Shown one piece after another: positions 9,768 through 18,303 of a stretch of 64,000 nt of DNA. The notes beneath the pieces were generated by a model that was not told where the DNA came from, ran no database searches, and worked only from the letters and a program-made list of their open reading frames with translations. The first letter of the stretch is position 1, and each line of letters begins with the position of its first letter. The stretch is from Pontibacterium granulatum. GTDB lineage: Bacteria > Pseudomonadota > Gammaproteobacteria > Pseudomonadales > Balneatricaceae. A program made the translations under genes and the position numbers. The stretch spans positions 124,001 to 188,000 of the forward strand of contig NZ_JASBRH010000002.1 of NCBI RefSeq assembly GCF_029961155.1. Direction: 5' to 3'.

Positions 9768-10289
9768 TTGTTTATGAAGCAGTTGATATTGGGGGGCGCC
9801 CGCTCCGGAAAAAGTCACCTTGCTGAAATGCGTGCCGAATCCTCAGGCAAACGCGTGATATATGTGGCCACCGCGCAGGCTTGGGATGAGGAGATGGCGG
9901 AGCGTATTCGTCGCCACCGAGAGCAGCGACCAGATCATTGGCAATTGATTGAAGAACCTGTTTCTCTGGCCGATGTATTGCAGGCACATGCTTCAGCAGA
10001 CACCTGTGTACTGGTGGATTGCCTGACCCTGTGGGTGACAAACCTGTTGTTGGCAGAACCCGGTGAGCTTGAGCGAGAGCTCGATGCATTTTATAAGGTT
10101 CTGGCGGACCTGCCCGGTGAGGTCATTCTGGTCAGCAATGAGGTCGGTTGGGGCATCGTGCCAATGGGCGAATTGAGCCGACAGTTCCAGGATCAGGCAG
10201 GGTGGTTGCATCAGCGGTTAGGCGAGATCTGTGAACGGGTGACGCTGACGGTGGCCGGAATACCGATGGAGATTAAACAACCCTCATGA
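9768..10289 (+). CDS. cobU: Bifunctional adenosylcobinamide kinase / adenosylcobinamide-phosphate guanylyltransferase
   Basis: CobU/CobP phosphorylates adenosylcobinamide and then forms AdoCbi-GDP, activating the corrin ring for attachment of the lower ligand. The P-loop GGARSGKS is at residues 9-16 and the guanylylated His is in RIRRHREQRP (residue 50 from the TTG start). The sequence VDCLTLWVTNLL and SNEVGWGIVP are family blocks. Start choice: TTG at 9768 has AAGGA seven bases upstream; an in-frame ATG at 9774 is the alternative. The end overlaps cobT by four bases, so the two are coupled. Confidence 0.95.
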   Translation: MFMKQLILGGARSGKSHLAEMRAESSGKRVIYVATAQAWDEEMAERIRRHREQRPDHWQLIEEPVSLADVLQAHASADTCVLVDCLTLWVTNLLLAEPGELERELDAFYKVLADLPGEVILVSNEVGWGIVPMGELSRQFQDQAGWLHQRLGEICERVTLTVAGIPMEIKQPS

Positions 10290-11359
10290 GTACAGACGTC
10301 GATATGCAGTGGCTGAATCAGCCGGTAAAAGCCATCTGTCAGCAAAGTGCACAAGCTGCGGCACAGCATCAGACGCAACTGACCAAACCGCTGGGTGCGT
10401 TAGGTGAGCTTGAAACCGTGGCGGTTCGTCTTGCCGGTATGCAAAACCGGGTGAAGCCGGAGATTAATCGGGTGCAGCTCTCGGTTTTTGCCGCCGATCA
10501 CGGCATTGCTGCGTCGGATGTATCCGCCTATCCACAGGAGGTGACATCGCAGATGGTGATGAACTTTGCCTTTGGCGGGGCGGCGGTCTCTGTGTTGGCG
10601 CGGCATCTGCAAGCGGCGTTTGAGGTGGTGAACCTAGGAACGCTGACCGCGCTGCCGGCTCACGAAGCGGTGGTGTCACGCGTGATCGCTGCCGGCACTA
10701 GAGACTTCTCCAGCGAAGCGGCTATGTCCAGCGCGCAGCTGTGCCAGGCGCTTGCGGTCGGTTGCGAGCGCGTCGATGCCTGTGCAGAGAATCATCCCGA
10801 TCTCTTCATCGCAGGTGAGATGGGTATTGGCAACACCTCCGCGGCCAGTGCAATCGCAGCGGCCTTGTTGCAATTGCCTGCGGTGCAACTGGTAGGGCCT
10901 GGCACGGGCCTGGATACTGAACGGGTGGTGCTAAAAGCGGCAAGAATCCAGCAGGCTCTGGATTTTCATGCACTCTGTGCAGATCAGCCTCTGGAAATTC
11001 TGCGTTGTGTCGGCGGGTTTGAGATTGCCGCGATGACCGGTGCTTATATACGCGCCGCGCAACAGGGTATTCCGGTGCTGATTGACGGATTTATAAGTAG
11101 CGCTGCGGCAATGGTAGCCGTGGCATTTAAACCCGAGGTGAGGGGGTGGCTGCTCTACGGGCACTGTTCAGAAGAACCTGCCCATCGGTTGCTGCTGGAT
11201 CATCTGGGGGGCACACCTTTGTTGTCGTTAGGCATGCGCCTGGGTGAGGGCAGTGGTGCCGCCCTGGCTGTGGATATTTTGCGGTCCGCCTGCCGATTGC
11301 ATGCGGAGATGGCCACTTTTGCTGACGCCGGTGTCAGTGATAAGACGCCAGAGGCCTGA
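10286..11359 (+). CDS. cobT: Nicotinate-nucleotide--dimethylbenzimidazole phosphoribosyltransferase
   Basis: CobT makes alpha-ribazole phosphate from nicotinate mononucleotide and 5,6-dimethylbenzimidazole, providing the lower ligand of B12. The 357-residue length is typical. Family blocks include LGALGELETVAVRLAGMQ, FAADHGIAASDVSAYPQEVT, GEMGIGNTSAASAIAAALL and the C-terminal LGMRLGEGSGAALAVDIL, which carries the catalytic Glu. It lies between cobU (overlap ATGA) and cobC (no gap), forming the nucleotide-loop assembly set. cobS, which joins AdoCbi-GDP to alpha-ribazole, is not next to it. Confidence 0.97.
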   Translation: MSTDVDMQWLNQPVKAICQQSAQAAAQHQTQLTKPLGALGELETVAVRLAGMQNRVKPEINRVQLSVFAADHGIAASDVSAYPQEVTSQMVMNFAFGGAAVSVLARHLQAAFEVVNLGTLTALPAHEAVVSRVIAAGTRDFSSEAAMSSAQLCQALAVGCERVDACAENHPDLFIAGEMGIGNTSAASAIAAALLQLPAVQLVGPGTGLDTERVVLKAARIQQALDFHALCADQPLEILRCVGGFEIAAMTGAYIRAAQQGIPVLIDGFISSAAAMVAVAFKPEVRGWLLYGHCSEEPAHRLLLDHLGGTPLLSLGMRLGEGSGAALAVDILRSACRLHAEMATFADAGVSDKTPEA

Positions 11360-11362
11360 GTG

Positions 11363-11971
11363 ATGCGTACCCTGACGCTGGATCTGTTGCGCCATGGTGA
11401 AACCACTGCATCGGGCATTTATCAGGGCCGTACAGATGTCCCCTTGTCTGAGAAGGGCAAACAGCAGATGCAGCAGGCGCTGGGTAAAACGGCGGGTTGG
11501 CAACGGATGTTTTGCTCGCCGTTACAGCGCTGCCGCTGTCCTGCAGAAGACGCTGTCAACAGATTAGGCCTGACATTGCAGTCGGAAGCTTGGCTGCAGG
11601 AATATGACTTTGGTGACTGGGATGGTCGGGCATTGGCTGATGTTTATAACGAGCAGCCGGAAAAGGTTGATACTTTCTGGCGTGACCCGCACGCCAATCC
11701 GGCACCCGGTGGTGAACGGATCGACGACTTCTGTAAACGTGTCACTGTTGGTCGGGATCGCTTGCTGGAAACGGATGAGCGACACGTGCTGATGGTCACC
11801 CATGGCGGGGTGATTCGCGCATTGATTGGCGAGTGTTTGGGGATTAAACCTGCACAGTGGAGCCGCTTAAAGCTGGATCATGCCCATTTTACCCGCCTGA
11901 ACTACTACACTGACCGGGATCAGGTTTGGCCTGAACTGGTATGCTGCAATACGGCTACACTTCCTGATTAA
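11363..11971 (+). CDS. cobC: Alpha-ribazole phosphatase-like histidine phosphatase
   Basis: This is a histidine-phosphatase-superfamily enzyme. CobC removes the phosphate of alpha-ribazole 5'-phosphate in B12 assembly. The catalytic RHGE motif is at residues 10-13 and the second His is in MVTHGGVIRAL. In other bacteria this fold is shared by general phosphoglycerate mutase-like enzymes, so the B12 role rests mainly on its place directly after cobT. The ATG at 11363 has GAGG eight bases upstream; a GTG at 11360 abuts the cobT stop and is possible. Product length is 202 residues. Confidence 0.88.
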   Translation: MRTLTLDLLRHGETTASGIYQGRTDVPLSEKGKQQMQQALGKTAGWQRMFCSPLQRCRCPAEDAVNRLGLTLQSEAWLQEYDFGDWDGRALADVYNEQPEKVDTFWRDPHANPAPGGERIDDFCKRVTVGRDRLLETDERHVLMVTHGGVIRALIGECLGIKPAQWSRLKLDHAHFTRLNYYTDRDQVWPELVCCNTATLPD

Positions 11972-12001
11972 ACGTTGTAATAGATTGATGGAAAACCTCT
12001 G

Positions 12002-13519
12002 GTGAAGTTCTCAGATACGCTGCGCATTATTTACGAAAAACTCGATAAGCTTGGAGACCTGCCGGTATTCAGTGCGACCATCAACCGTATTCAGCAGGTC
12101 AGCAGTTCCGAAGAGAGCGACGCCATGGCATTGGCAATGGCGATCATGAAGGATGCCAACCTCTCTGCCAAAATTCTGAAAATTGCCAACTCCTCGTCCT
12201 ATCACCGGGGTGGTCCGGCGATTACCGTGGTATCCCGTGCGGTGGTTCTGATCGGCTTCAAGAAGATCAAGAACCTCTGCCTTACCTTGAAACTTATCGA
12301 AGGTTTTCACCAAAGCCATCCTGATCTGAATGTGCCGGGATTATTGATGCGCTCGTTCCTCAATGCCAACATTGCCAGCGATCTGTCGATGCGCAGCCGT
12401 CATTATGGTGACGCCGAAGAGACTTATATCAACGCGTTATTGTTCGGCTTGGGAGAGATTGTGGTCGCCCACACCATGCCCAATGTTTACCGTAAGATGT
12501 TGACTGAGCGTCGCAAGGGCATGCATCGCTGGCAGAAAATCCAAAAGGCGATGTTGGGCGGGACCTTTAGTGATATAGGTCAGGACTTGGCGCGTAGCTG
12601 GGGGCATCCACCCCAGGTGGTTCAGGCGATGGTTCACAAAGACGAAGTGACCGAGGGGAATCAGGCTATTCAGATTGCCGGTCTGAGTTACGAGTTGTTG
12701 GAGCAACTGTATGGTTTGGATGATCCGGGTGAGCACAGCTTCAGCGAATCCCTGGAGGATCTGGGTACCGTGACCGGGCTAAGTCCTGAGGAGATCAGTG
12801 AGTCAGCCCTGCGTTGCTATCAACGGGTATCACACACCGCCACCGACTATGGACTGAGCTGCGGCAGTATGGTGCGTAATTTTGTGCCAAGCGGTGATGA
12901 CGCCAAGGATGAGCTGATGCGTCAGATGGCGTTTATTACCGCGCAGAACACGGACGCTGAACGAGAAGCGGATGTACCTGTTCGGGAGACTAAAGAAGCC
13001 AGCCGTTATAGCCATGCCGAGCAGCAATTGGATTACCTGCATCAGGTCACCGAGATGATTAATCAGGGGGAGGCGCTGCCCCAAATTTTGAAAACGATCG
13101 TGACCGCGATGGAGAAATGCTCGCGATTGGATCGTGTCCACTTGAGTCTGGTCAACCGTGTGGGTGATCAGTTGCAGGTGAAAATAGCGGAAGGTGAAGC
13201 GCTAGACCCAATCCAGTCCTACTTTACGCGCCGTAAAGATGGCAGTCGCAACGACATGTTTTTTCACGTCATGGCGCGGGGGGCAACCTTGCTGGTAAGT
13301 GATCTGGATGAAAATGGTTGGCTGGAACGTATCCCGCAGGACTTCGTCAGAGAAGTGGCATGTCAGGGATTTGTAGTGGCGCCCATCGTGGTAAAGGACC
13401 GGGTGATTGGGATGTTGTACGGTGACCGTTTGAAAGGACATGGACCGCTGGATGAAGAGGATTTTAAGGTCTTCAGTCAGTTTGCCAGTCAGGCGCGGCT
13501 GGCGTTACTTAACGCCTAG
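12002..13519 (+). CDS. HDOD domain protein with C-terminal GAF domain
   Basis: This is a signalling protein of 505 residues. Residues about 15-210 match the HDOD domain, a non-catalytic relative of the HD hydrolases (LPVFSATINRIQQVS, DANLSAKILKIANSSSYHRGG, VVLIGFKKIKNLCLTLKLIEGF). After a linker (about 310-345), residues about 345-505 resemble a GAF sensor domain (ILKTIVTAMEKCSRLDRVHLSLV ... GFVVAPIVVKDRVIGMLYGDR). HDOD proteins tune c-di-GMP, stress or cell-cycle networks by protein contacts. The start is GTG at 12002. It follows cobC by 30 bases on the same strand, probably with no functional link to B12. Confidence 0.9.
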   Translation: MKFSDTLRIIYEKLDKLGDLPVFSATINRIQQVSSSEESDAMALAMAIMKDANLSAKILKIANSSSYHRGGPAITVVSRAVVLIGFKKIKNLCLTLKLIEGFHQSHPDLNVPGLLMRSFLNANIASDLSMRSRHYGDAEETYINALLFGLGEIVVAHTMPNVYRKMLTERRKGMHRWQKIQKAMLGGTFSDIGQDLARSWGHPPQVVQAMVHKDEVTEGNQAIQIAGLSYELLEQLYGLDDPGEHSFSESLEDLGTVTGLSPEEISESALRCYQRVSHTATDYGLSCGSMVRNFVPSGDDAKDELMRQMAFITAQNTDAEREADVPVRETKEASRYSHAEQQLDYLHQVTEMINQGEALPQILKTIVTAMEKCSRLDRVHLSLVNRVGDQLQVKIAEGEALDPIQSYFTRRKDGSRNDMFFHVMARGATLLVSDLDENGWLERIPQDFVREVACQGFVVAPIVVKDRVIGMLYGDRLKGHGPLDEEDFKVFSQFASQARLALLNA

Positions 13520-13536
13520 CCGCTGCGTGGGAGCTG

Positions 13537-13827
13537 TTATTCAGTTGCACCTTTGATAAACGACTTGGTGTTTTCCCAAGCGGACTGGCCGGTTTCGACG
13601 ACGGCATCAGCGCCTTTTTTACCCGCTTCCATCACAGTTTCCGCACCGGATTCGGTAGAGCAGACGGCGCGCTGCGCGATGCACTTGGATTTGCAACCCG
13701 CGTAAGCAGCATCGTCTGTCAGGTGTGCTACTTTGCACTTGGTTTCACAAAAAGTCTGTTCGGTGCCGCAATCGGCAAAGACCGGGCTGGCAACCAGCAG
13801 GGCTGCGGACAGCAAAACATAACGCAT
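13537..13827 (-). CDS. Small Cys-rich exported protein of unknown function
   Basis: Unrecognised family. The ATG at 13827 has a strong GAGGGG ribosome site and starts a clear signal peptide (MRYVLLSAALLVASPVFA, cleavage before DCGTEQ). The mature protein, about 78 residues, has six Cys in its first half (CGTEQTFCETKC ... CKSKCIAQRAVC), a spacing suggesting three disulphides or a metal site. The second half is Ala/Gly-rich and amphipathic. An upstream in-frame ATG at 13851 would bury the signal peptide and is unlikely. It is convergent with the HDOD gene and upstream of nothing on its strand. Confidence 0.75.
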   Translation of the reverse strand: MRYVLLSAALLVASPVFADCGTEQTFCETKCKVAHLTDDAAYAGCKSKCIAQRAVCSTESGAETVMEAGKKGADAVVETGQSAWENTKSFIKGATE

Positions 13828-13942
13828 GGATTTCCCCTCAAACATGTTCAAAACCGAGTTTCAGATCTGACAGGATCTTTTGCCGCCATTATAGGGAGCG
13901 GGCCTGAATATGTCCTTAATTTAGTCAGCCGGTTACTCGGCC

Positions 13943-14506
13943 TCAGGCGTCACGTTGCTTGCGTGGCCGCCAAAGCACCTCGCCATCCCCTTCACGCGCA
14001 AGAATGCGAGCCACAACAAACAGCAGGTCTGACAGACGGTTTAGGTAGGCGGCCCCTTGCGGGTTGATGTACTCCTCGTGGCCCAGTTCAACCATGCGGC
14101 GTTCCGCGCGACGACAGATGCTGCGTGCCAGTTGGCAGTTGGCTGCGACACGGCTCCCACCCGGCAGAATAAACTCCTTCAGGGGAGGTAGATCTTCGTT
14201 CAGCCGATCCAGAACCGCCTCCAGGTCTGCGACGACCTCTTCGGTGATCACTTGGTAGGACTCATCAGCGACCGCCAGTTCTCCGCCCAGATCAAAAAGA
14301 TCGTGTTGAAGTGGCTGCAGTTCCTTCAGCAGCGGGTGATCCGGTGCCAGATCGGCAATTAGGACACCCAGCAGAGAGTTCAGTTCATCCACGGTGCCCA
14401 ACGCTTCGATACGAGGGTGTGTTTTGGCGACACGCTGTCCGTTAGCCAGTGCGGTGGTGCCTTCGTCACCGGTACGGGTATAGATTCGATTCAGACGATC
14501 AGACAT
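13943..14506 (-). CDS. PduO-type ATP:cob(I)alamin adenosyltransferase
   Basis: This enzyme adds the 5'-deoxyadenosyl group of ATP to cob(I)alamin, making coenzyme B12. The PduO/MMAB family is recognised by the N-terminal IYTRTGDEGTTALANGQRV nucleotide-binding segment, the GTVDELNSLLG block and the C-terminal ARSICRRAERRMV active-site helix. The ATG at 14506, with GGGGC upstream, gives 187 residues starting MSDRLNRIYTRTG; an ATG at 14518 lacks a ribosome site. It lies 53 bases downstream of btuB on the same strand, so it may share the riboswitch-controlled transcript. The CobA-type enzyme is unrelated in sequence. Confidence 0.94.
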   Translation of the reverse strand: MSDRLNRIYTRTGDEGTTALANGQRVAKTHPRIEALGTVDELNSLLGVLIADLAPDHPLLKELQPLQHDLFDLGGELAVADESYQVITEEVVADLEAVLDRLNEDLPPLKEFILPGGSRVAANCQLARSICRRAERRMVELGHEEYINPQGAAYLNRLSDLLFVVARILAREGDGEVLWRPRKQRDA

Positions 14507-14522
14507 TCTCAGCCCCATATGA

Positions 14523-14546
14523 AACAGGGCCCGATCAGGCCCTGTT
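14523..14546 (-). terminator. Hairpin between btuB and the adenosyltransferase gene
   Basis: AACAGGGCC/GGCCCTGTT is a perfect 9-bp stem with a 6-base loop, but only a short T-run (TTTC) follows on the minus strand. It is more likely a partial terminator or mRNA-stabilising hairpin than a full stop. Confidence 0.5.
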
Positions 14547-14559
14547 GTAAGTAGTTGTG

Positions 14560-16446
14560 TTAGAAACTATAGCCTAACGTCAGCATGACCTGGCGGCCAG
14601 CAGCAGGATAGTGAGCAACACCTCCGGACACCCAGGACGCGGCCAGGGCATAGGCATCATATTCTTTATCGAACAGGTTGTTGATGCGCAGGGATGCATC
14701 CCACTCCTGCATCTTCCAGCGCAAGTTGGTATTCACGACAGTGTAACCACCGATTTTATCCAATGCGTTGGCTTCGTCGTCATCCAGGAACTGGGTACCG
14801 GTGTATTTGGCATCGACGTACAGATTGGTGCTGGTGTTCAGCTGGTAGTCCAGAGCCACGGTTGCACTGTGGTTGGGAACGTAAGGGACTTCGTTACCTG
14901 CGTACGTACCGGCTTTGATCTCGGAATCGGTGAAGCTGTAGTTAGCGGTCAGTTGCAGTGCGCTGGAGTAGCGGTGTGCTGCATTCAGGATCAGACCGCG
15001 ACGACGAGACTCTTCCAGGTTGTCGTTGACGAATGCCGCAGCGTTGTATTTGATCTCGTTATCCAGATCCAGCTGGAACACCGTCGCCTGAATCTGGGTA
15101 GCTGTCTGGTTCCATTCCCAGCCCAGCTCAAGGGAGGTACCTTCCTGCGGCTCCAGGAAGGTTTTGCCTGAAGGCAGTGCTGCCAGTTCATCCATATTGG
15201 CGTGACGGAAGCTCTCGTCACGACGCAGGAAGACACGCTGTTCATCGTTCAGCTGGTAGCTCAGACCGATCTCTTTTACGAAGCGGGACTGAGAGTTATC
15301 CACGCTATTGCGGATATCACGATCTTTCACACGGCTATCGCGGCCACCCACTGTGAGCTGTAGGCCATCGGTCAACAGAGGCATCTGGGCACGGGCATAC
15401 AATGCATTGACGGTCTGTTTGCGGGTCTGAGGAGAGAAACCACCACGAACATAGTCGGTGCTGTGGCGGTCGTAGCCCAGAGTAATCTCGGCATCGCCAA
15501 CCTGACCCAGCATGCGCGGTGTGAAAGATTCTACGCGGGTATCCTGAGTGTAGTTGGAGAACAGAATACCTTTGCCGTCGGTATCACGCAGACTGTATTC
15601 ACCCAGCAGTTGCCAAGTGTCGGACAGGTCCTGCTCCAGACCCAGAACGGTTACATCGCTGTCGTAGTTCAGGAAATCGGACGAGGTGCTCTGACGGCGA
15701 TCAGCCTGCTTCTGAGCTGCGGATAGGTGGTTTGGCAGCTCAACGTCGTCTTCCGTCTTCTGCAGCTCTAAAAATACGCGGCCGGAGTCGTAAACCTTCT
15801 CAATCTCGGTAAACAGGTTATTGAAGTCGGTAGCGCTGTGGTCACGGTAGTTATCCGCGTGGGCAGATTCACTACTCAGGCGGATACCAAAGCCGTTATC
15901 AAAACCGCGGCTGTAGGACAGTGTGTACTGCTCACGGTCGTCAGACCCACGACCCGCGGTGACACGGCCCTGTGCATCGGTGATTGGTTTGGTAATGATG
16001 TTGATCACACCACCGACGGCCTGGTCACCGTACAACGTACCAGCACTGCCCTGCATCACTTCGATACGCTCAACGTCGCCCAGTGCAATCAGATTCAGGT
16101 TAGGCGCTTCCAGCGTCTGGTTGTTCAGGCGGCGGCCATTCACCAGTACCAGCACGTTGTTGGCGCTGTTCTGACCAAAACCGCGCATGGAGATGGCGAC
16201 GCGGTTGCCGTTACCGGCAGCATCGCGCAGGTGAATGCCTGGCTGGGTCCGCAGCACATCGGCGATGTTATTCGCGCCACTTGCCGCAATCTGTTCGGCC
16301 GTTACGACATTAACGACGGTCGGAGTACTGTTGCTGGATTCTTCGAAACGGGTAGCGGATACAATCACCGTATCCAGTTCGGTTTCCTGCGCATACGCAG
16401 GCTGAGCCGCCAGCAGGGCTGCTGACAGAGACAGAGTAGTTTTCAT
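14560..16446 (-). CDS. btuB: TonB-dependent cobalamin receptor
   Basis: BtuB is the outer-membrane, TonB-energised importer of vitamin B12. The 628-residue protein has a signal peptide (MKTTLSLSAALLAAQPAYA), a TonB-box-like ELDTVIVSATR segment right after it, a plug domain (about 40-150; VLVLVNGRRLNNQTLEAPNL, GSAGTLYGDQAVGGVINIITK), and a beta-barrel ending in the outer-membrane signature LGYSF. The ATG at 16446 has GAGGGG upstream; in-frame extension to 16476 is not supported. A cobalamin riboswitch begins about 50 bases upstream, which decides the substrate assignment. Confidence 0.95.
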   Translation of the reverse strand: MKTTLSLSAALLAAQPAYAQETELDTVIVSATRFEESSNSTPTVVNVVTAEQIAASGANNIADVLRTQPGIHLRDAAGNGNRVAISMRGFGQNSANNVLVLVNGRRLNNQTLEAPNLNLIALGDVERIEVMQGSAGTLYGDQAVGGVINIITKPITDAQGRVTAGRGSDDREQYTLSYSRGFDNGFGIRLSSESAHADNYRDHSATDFNNLFTEIEKVYDSGRVFLELQKTEDDVELPNHLSAAQKQADRRQSTSSDFLNYDSDVTVLGLEQDLSDTWQLLGEYSLRDTDGKGILFSNYTQDTRVESFTPRMLGQVGDAEITLGYDRHSTDYVRGGFSPQTRKQTVNALYARAQMPLLTDGLQLTVGGRDSRVKDRDIRNSVDNSQSRFVKEIGLSYQLNDEQRVFLRRDESFRHANMDELAALPSGKTFLEPQEGTSLELGWEWNQTATQIQATVFQLDLDNEIKYNAAAFVNDNLEESRRRGLILNAAHRYSSALQLTANYSFTDSEIKAGTYAGNEVPYVPNHSATVALDYQLNTSTNLYVDAKYTGTQFLDDDEANALDKIGGYTVVNTNLRWKMQEWDASLRINNLFDKEYDAYALAASWVSGGVAHYPAAGRQVMLTLGYSF

Positions 16447-16459
16447 TGTTCCCCTCGAG

Positions 16460-16476
16460 ATGTGCCCACCGCACAT
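16460..16476 (-). promoter_or_regulatory. Hairpin upstream of the btuB ribosome site
   Basis: ATGTGC/GCACAT pairs across five bases just upstream of the GAGGGG ribosome site. It could belong to the riboswitch expression platform. Confidence 0.4.
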
Positions 16477-16494
16477 GGTCTGAATTTGAGGTTA

Positions 16495-16690
16495 CTGGTC
16501 GGTCTCCGGGCTTACGACGTGCATCAAGTGATGCAGACAACAGCACCTTCCCAGATCCAGGGATCCAGTGGTATCCAGCTGTTGTTATGGTCGTTTACCG
16601 TTGCGGGGGCAGCGTTGGACTTGCACCAACTTCCCAATTCTCCCAACTGTTGGTCCGTCAACGAGTGGGCACCAGTAACAGGCGGGCGCT
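16495..16690 (-). ncRNA. Cobalamin riboswitch of btuB
   Basis: Read on the minus strand, the leader shows in order GGTGCCC near the 5' end, then GGGAAGTTGGTGCAAGTCC and GCTGCCCCCGCAACGGTAA (the B12-box core), CCACTGG, GGGAAGG, and GTAAGCCCGGAGACC at the 3' end. These are the conserved blocks of the AdoCbl riboswitch. Binding of B12 is expected to lower btuB expression, and possibly that of the adenosyltransferase gene after it. Confidence 0.95.
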
Positions 16691-16719
16691 AGTGTAGGCA
16701 TTGCAGCGATGGTGAGCAA
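16691..16719 (-). promoter_or_regulatory. Sigma-70 promoter of btuB
   Basis: On the minus strand TTGCTC and TACACT are separated by 17 bases. A transcript starting just downstream would begin at the 5' end of the riboswitch. Confidence 0.7.
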
Positions 16720-16765
16720 ATGAATCTGGATCAGTTAACTATGAAGTTTATTCAATAACCGGAGG

Positions 16766-17677
16766 TTATTTTGTTGTTTTCTTCAAGTGTTCGTACAGCG
16801 TCTGGTTTTCCGGCAGTGCCAGCCCGGCCTGTTTGGCCTGCTTGAGAAGGTAACCGGTGATGTAGTCCAGCTCTGTTTTTCGCTTATGCCGCACATCCTG
16901 CAGCATGGAGGAGAAGTTGGCGCCGGTTGCGCGGGCTACCGCTTCAGCCTGTTGAACCGCCGGGCCATCAAACAGCTGGAGTTTAAGCTGCTGGCACAAT
17001 CGGTCGATCTCAGCACAGACGCGGCTCATATGCTGAAATTTAGATGGATCTTCGGCCAACTCGCCATTACGGCAGTCATAGTAGGCGGTCAGCGGGTTGA
17101 TCGCACAATTGATCGCCAGCTTGCGCCACAGGCTCAGTTCGATCTGTTCGTCAGCAACCAACGTTAGGTCTGATGGTGCTAACTCAGTTGGGATAGTTGG
17201 TAGCGATGGCACCGTCTGCAACAGAGGGCCAACCTTGGTTTCGCCTTTGCCTGCAAACACCACATGGAAAGGCTCCTTTAGCCAGGCACCGTCGGTGGTG
17301 GACGCCGCCCAGACGTTAATGGGCGCAAGTCGGGTTGCTGTTTCCTGTTGGGCGCCCATACCGTTCTGCATCATTACAACACAGGCGTCGTGTGTTAACT
17401 GATGGGCAATGGGCTTGAGGGCGGGCAGGGTGTCGTAAGCCTTGGTGGTTATCAGCAGGTGGCTGATTGGGCCGCAGTTAGCCGGTAGGCAAGCGTTCAC
17501 CGGAAATAGATGTTGTTTCCCATCACTTTCCAGTACGACCGCACCGTTTTTCTTAAAGGTATCCAGACGCTCAGAGTTTCGAAGGATCAGCGTAACCCGG
17601 TGACCTGCTTTAGCCAGGTGTGCTGCCCACAGGCAACCAATCGAACCTGCGCCAAGAATATGCCAGTGTGCTGCCAT
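16766..17677 (-). CDS. panE: 2-dehydropantoate 2-reductase (ketopantoate reductase)
   Basis: PanE/ApbA reduces ketopantoate to pantoate with NADPH in pantothenate and CoA synthesis. The 303-residue protein begins with an NADPH-binding Rossmann motif LGAGSIGCLWAAHLAKAG. The catalytic-lysine region is LWRKLAINCAINPLTAYYDCRNGEL, followed by the C-terminal helical domain (SSMLQDVRHKRKTELDYITGYLL). It is upstream of btuB on the same strand but separated from it by btuB's own promoter and riboswitch. It is divergent from yajQ. Confidence 0.95.
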   Translation of the reverse strand: MAAHWHILGAGSIGCLWAAHLAKAGHRVTLILRNSERLDTFKKNGAVVLESDGKQHLFPVNACLPANCGPISHLLITTKAYDTLPALKPIAHQLTHDACVVMMQNGMGAQQETATRLAPINVWAASTTDGAWLKEPFHVVFAGKGETKVGPLLQTVPSLPTIPTELAPSDLTLVADEQIELSLWRKLAINCAINPLTAYYDCRNGELAEDPSKFQHMSRVCAEIDRLCQQLKLQLFDGPAVQQAEAVARATGANFSSMLQDVRHKRKTELDYITGYLLKQAKQAGLALPENQTLYEHLKKTTK

Positions 17678-17802
17678 CGATCAGATCCTTTCTATATATG
17701 TGGAGTGAATAGTCGCTCATGATAACTATCTGAGTCTTTGGGTGAAATGGCTTGTGGCCTCATATAATATTCCTCTATAAATCGAATTTTCAGGAGCAAT
17801 CG

Positions 17803-18288
17803 ATGCCATCTTTTGACGTTGTATCCGAACTGGATACCCATGAACTGACCAACGCTGTAGACCAGGCCAACCGTGAAATAGACAAGCGTTACGACTTCAA
17901 AGGTGTTGATGCCAAGTTCGAACTGAATGACGACTCCATCGTGATGACCGCTGAGGTGGACTTTCAACTGCAGCAGATGATGGATGTTCTGCGCACCAAG
18001 ATGGTGGCGCGTAAGATCGATGTGCGCTGTATGGATGTGAAAGACCCGGAAATGGCAAACATGCGTGCCCGCCAGACCATTGTTCTGAAGCAGGGCCTGG
18101 ACCAGCCAACGGCGAAAAAGATCACCAAGATGATCAAGGAAGATAAAAAGCTGAAAGTGCAGACCCAGGTACAGGGTGAGCAGGTACGTGTCACCGGTAA
18201 GAAGCGTGATGATCTGCAGGCGGTTATCGCAATGCTGCGTGAAGCCGAGTTGGAAATTCCACTGCAGTTCAATAACTTCCGCGACTGA
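17803..18288 (+). CDS. yajQ: YajQ family nucleotide-binding protein
   Basis: YajQ (UPF0234) proteins are small, two-domain cytoplasmic proteins that bind RNA or nucleotides; a Xanthomonas homologue binds c-di-GMP and acts with a LysR-type regulator. The start MPSFDVVSELDTHELTNAVDQ and the blocks RYDFKG and MKEDKKLK-like IKEDKKLKVQTQVQGEQVRV identify the family, and the end (QFNNFRD) is typical. The ATG at 17803 has AGGAGC upstream and gives 161 residues, the normal length. It is followed by a 263-bp repeat-bounded element. Confidence 0.97.
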   Translation: MPSFDVVSELDTHELTNAVDQANREIDKRYDFKGVDAKFELNDDSIVMTAEVDFQLQQMMDVLRTKMVARKIDVRCMDVKDPEMANMRARQTIVLKQGLDQPTAKKITKMIKEDKKLKVQTQVQGEQVRVTGKKRDDLQAVIAMLREAELEIPLQFNNFRD

Positions 18289-18303
18289 TTGTGGTCACAT
18301 CTA

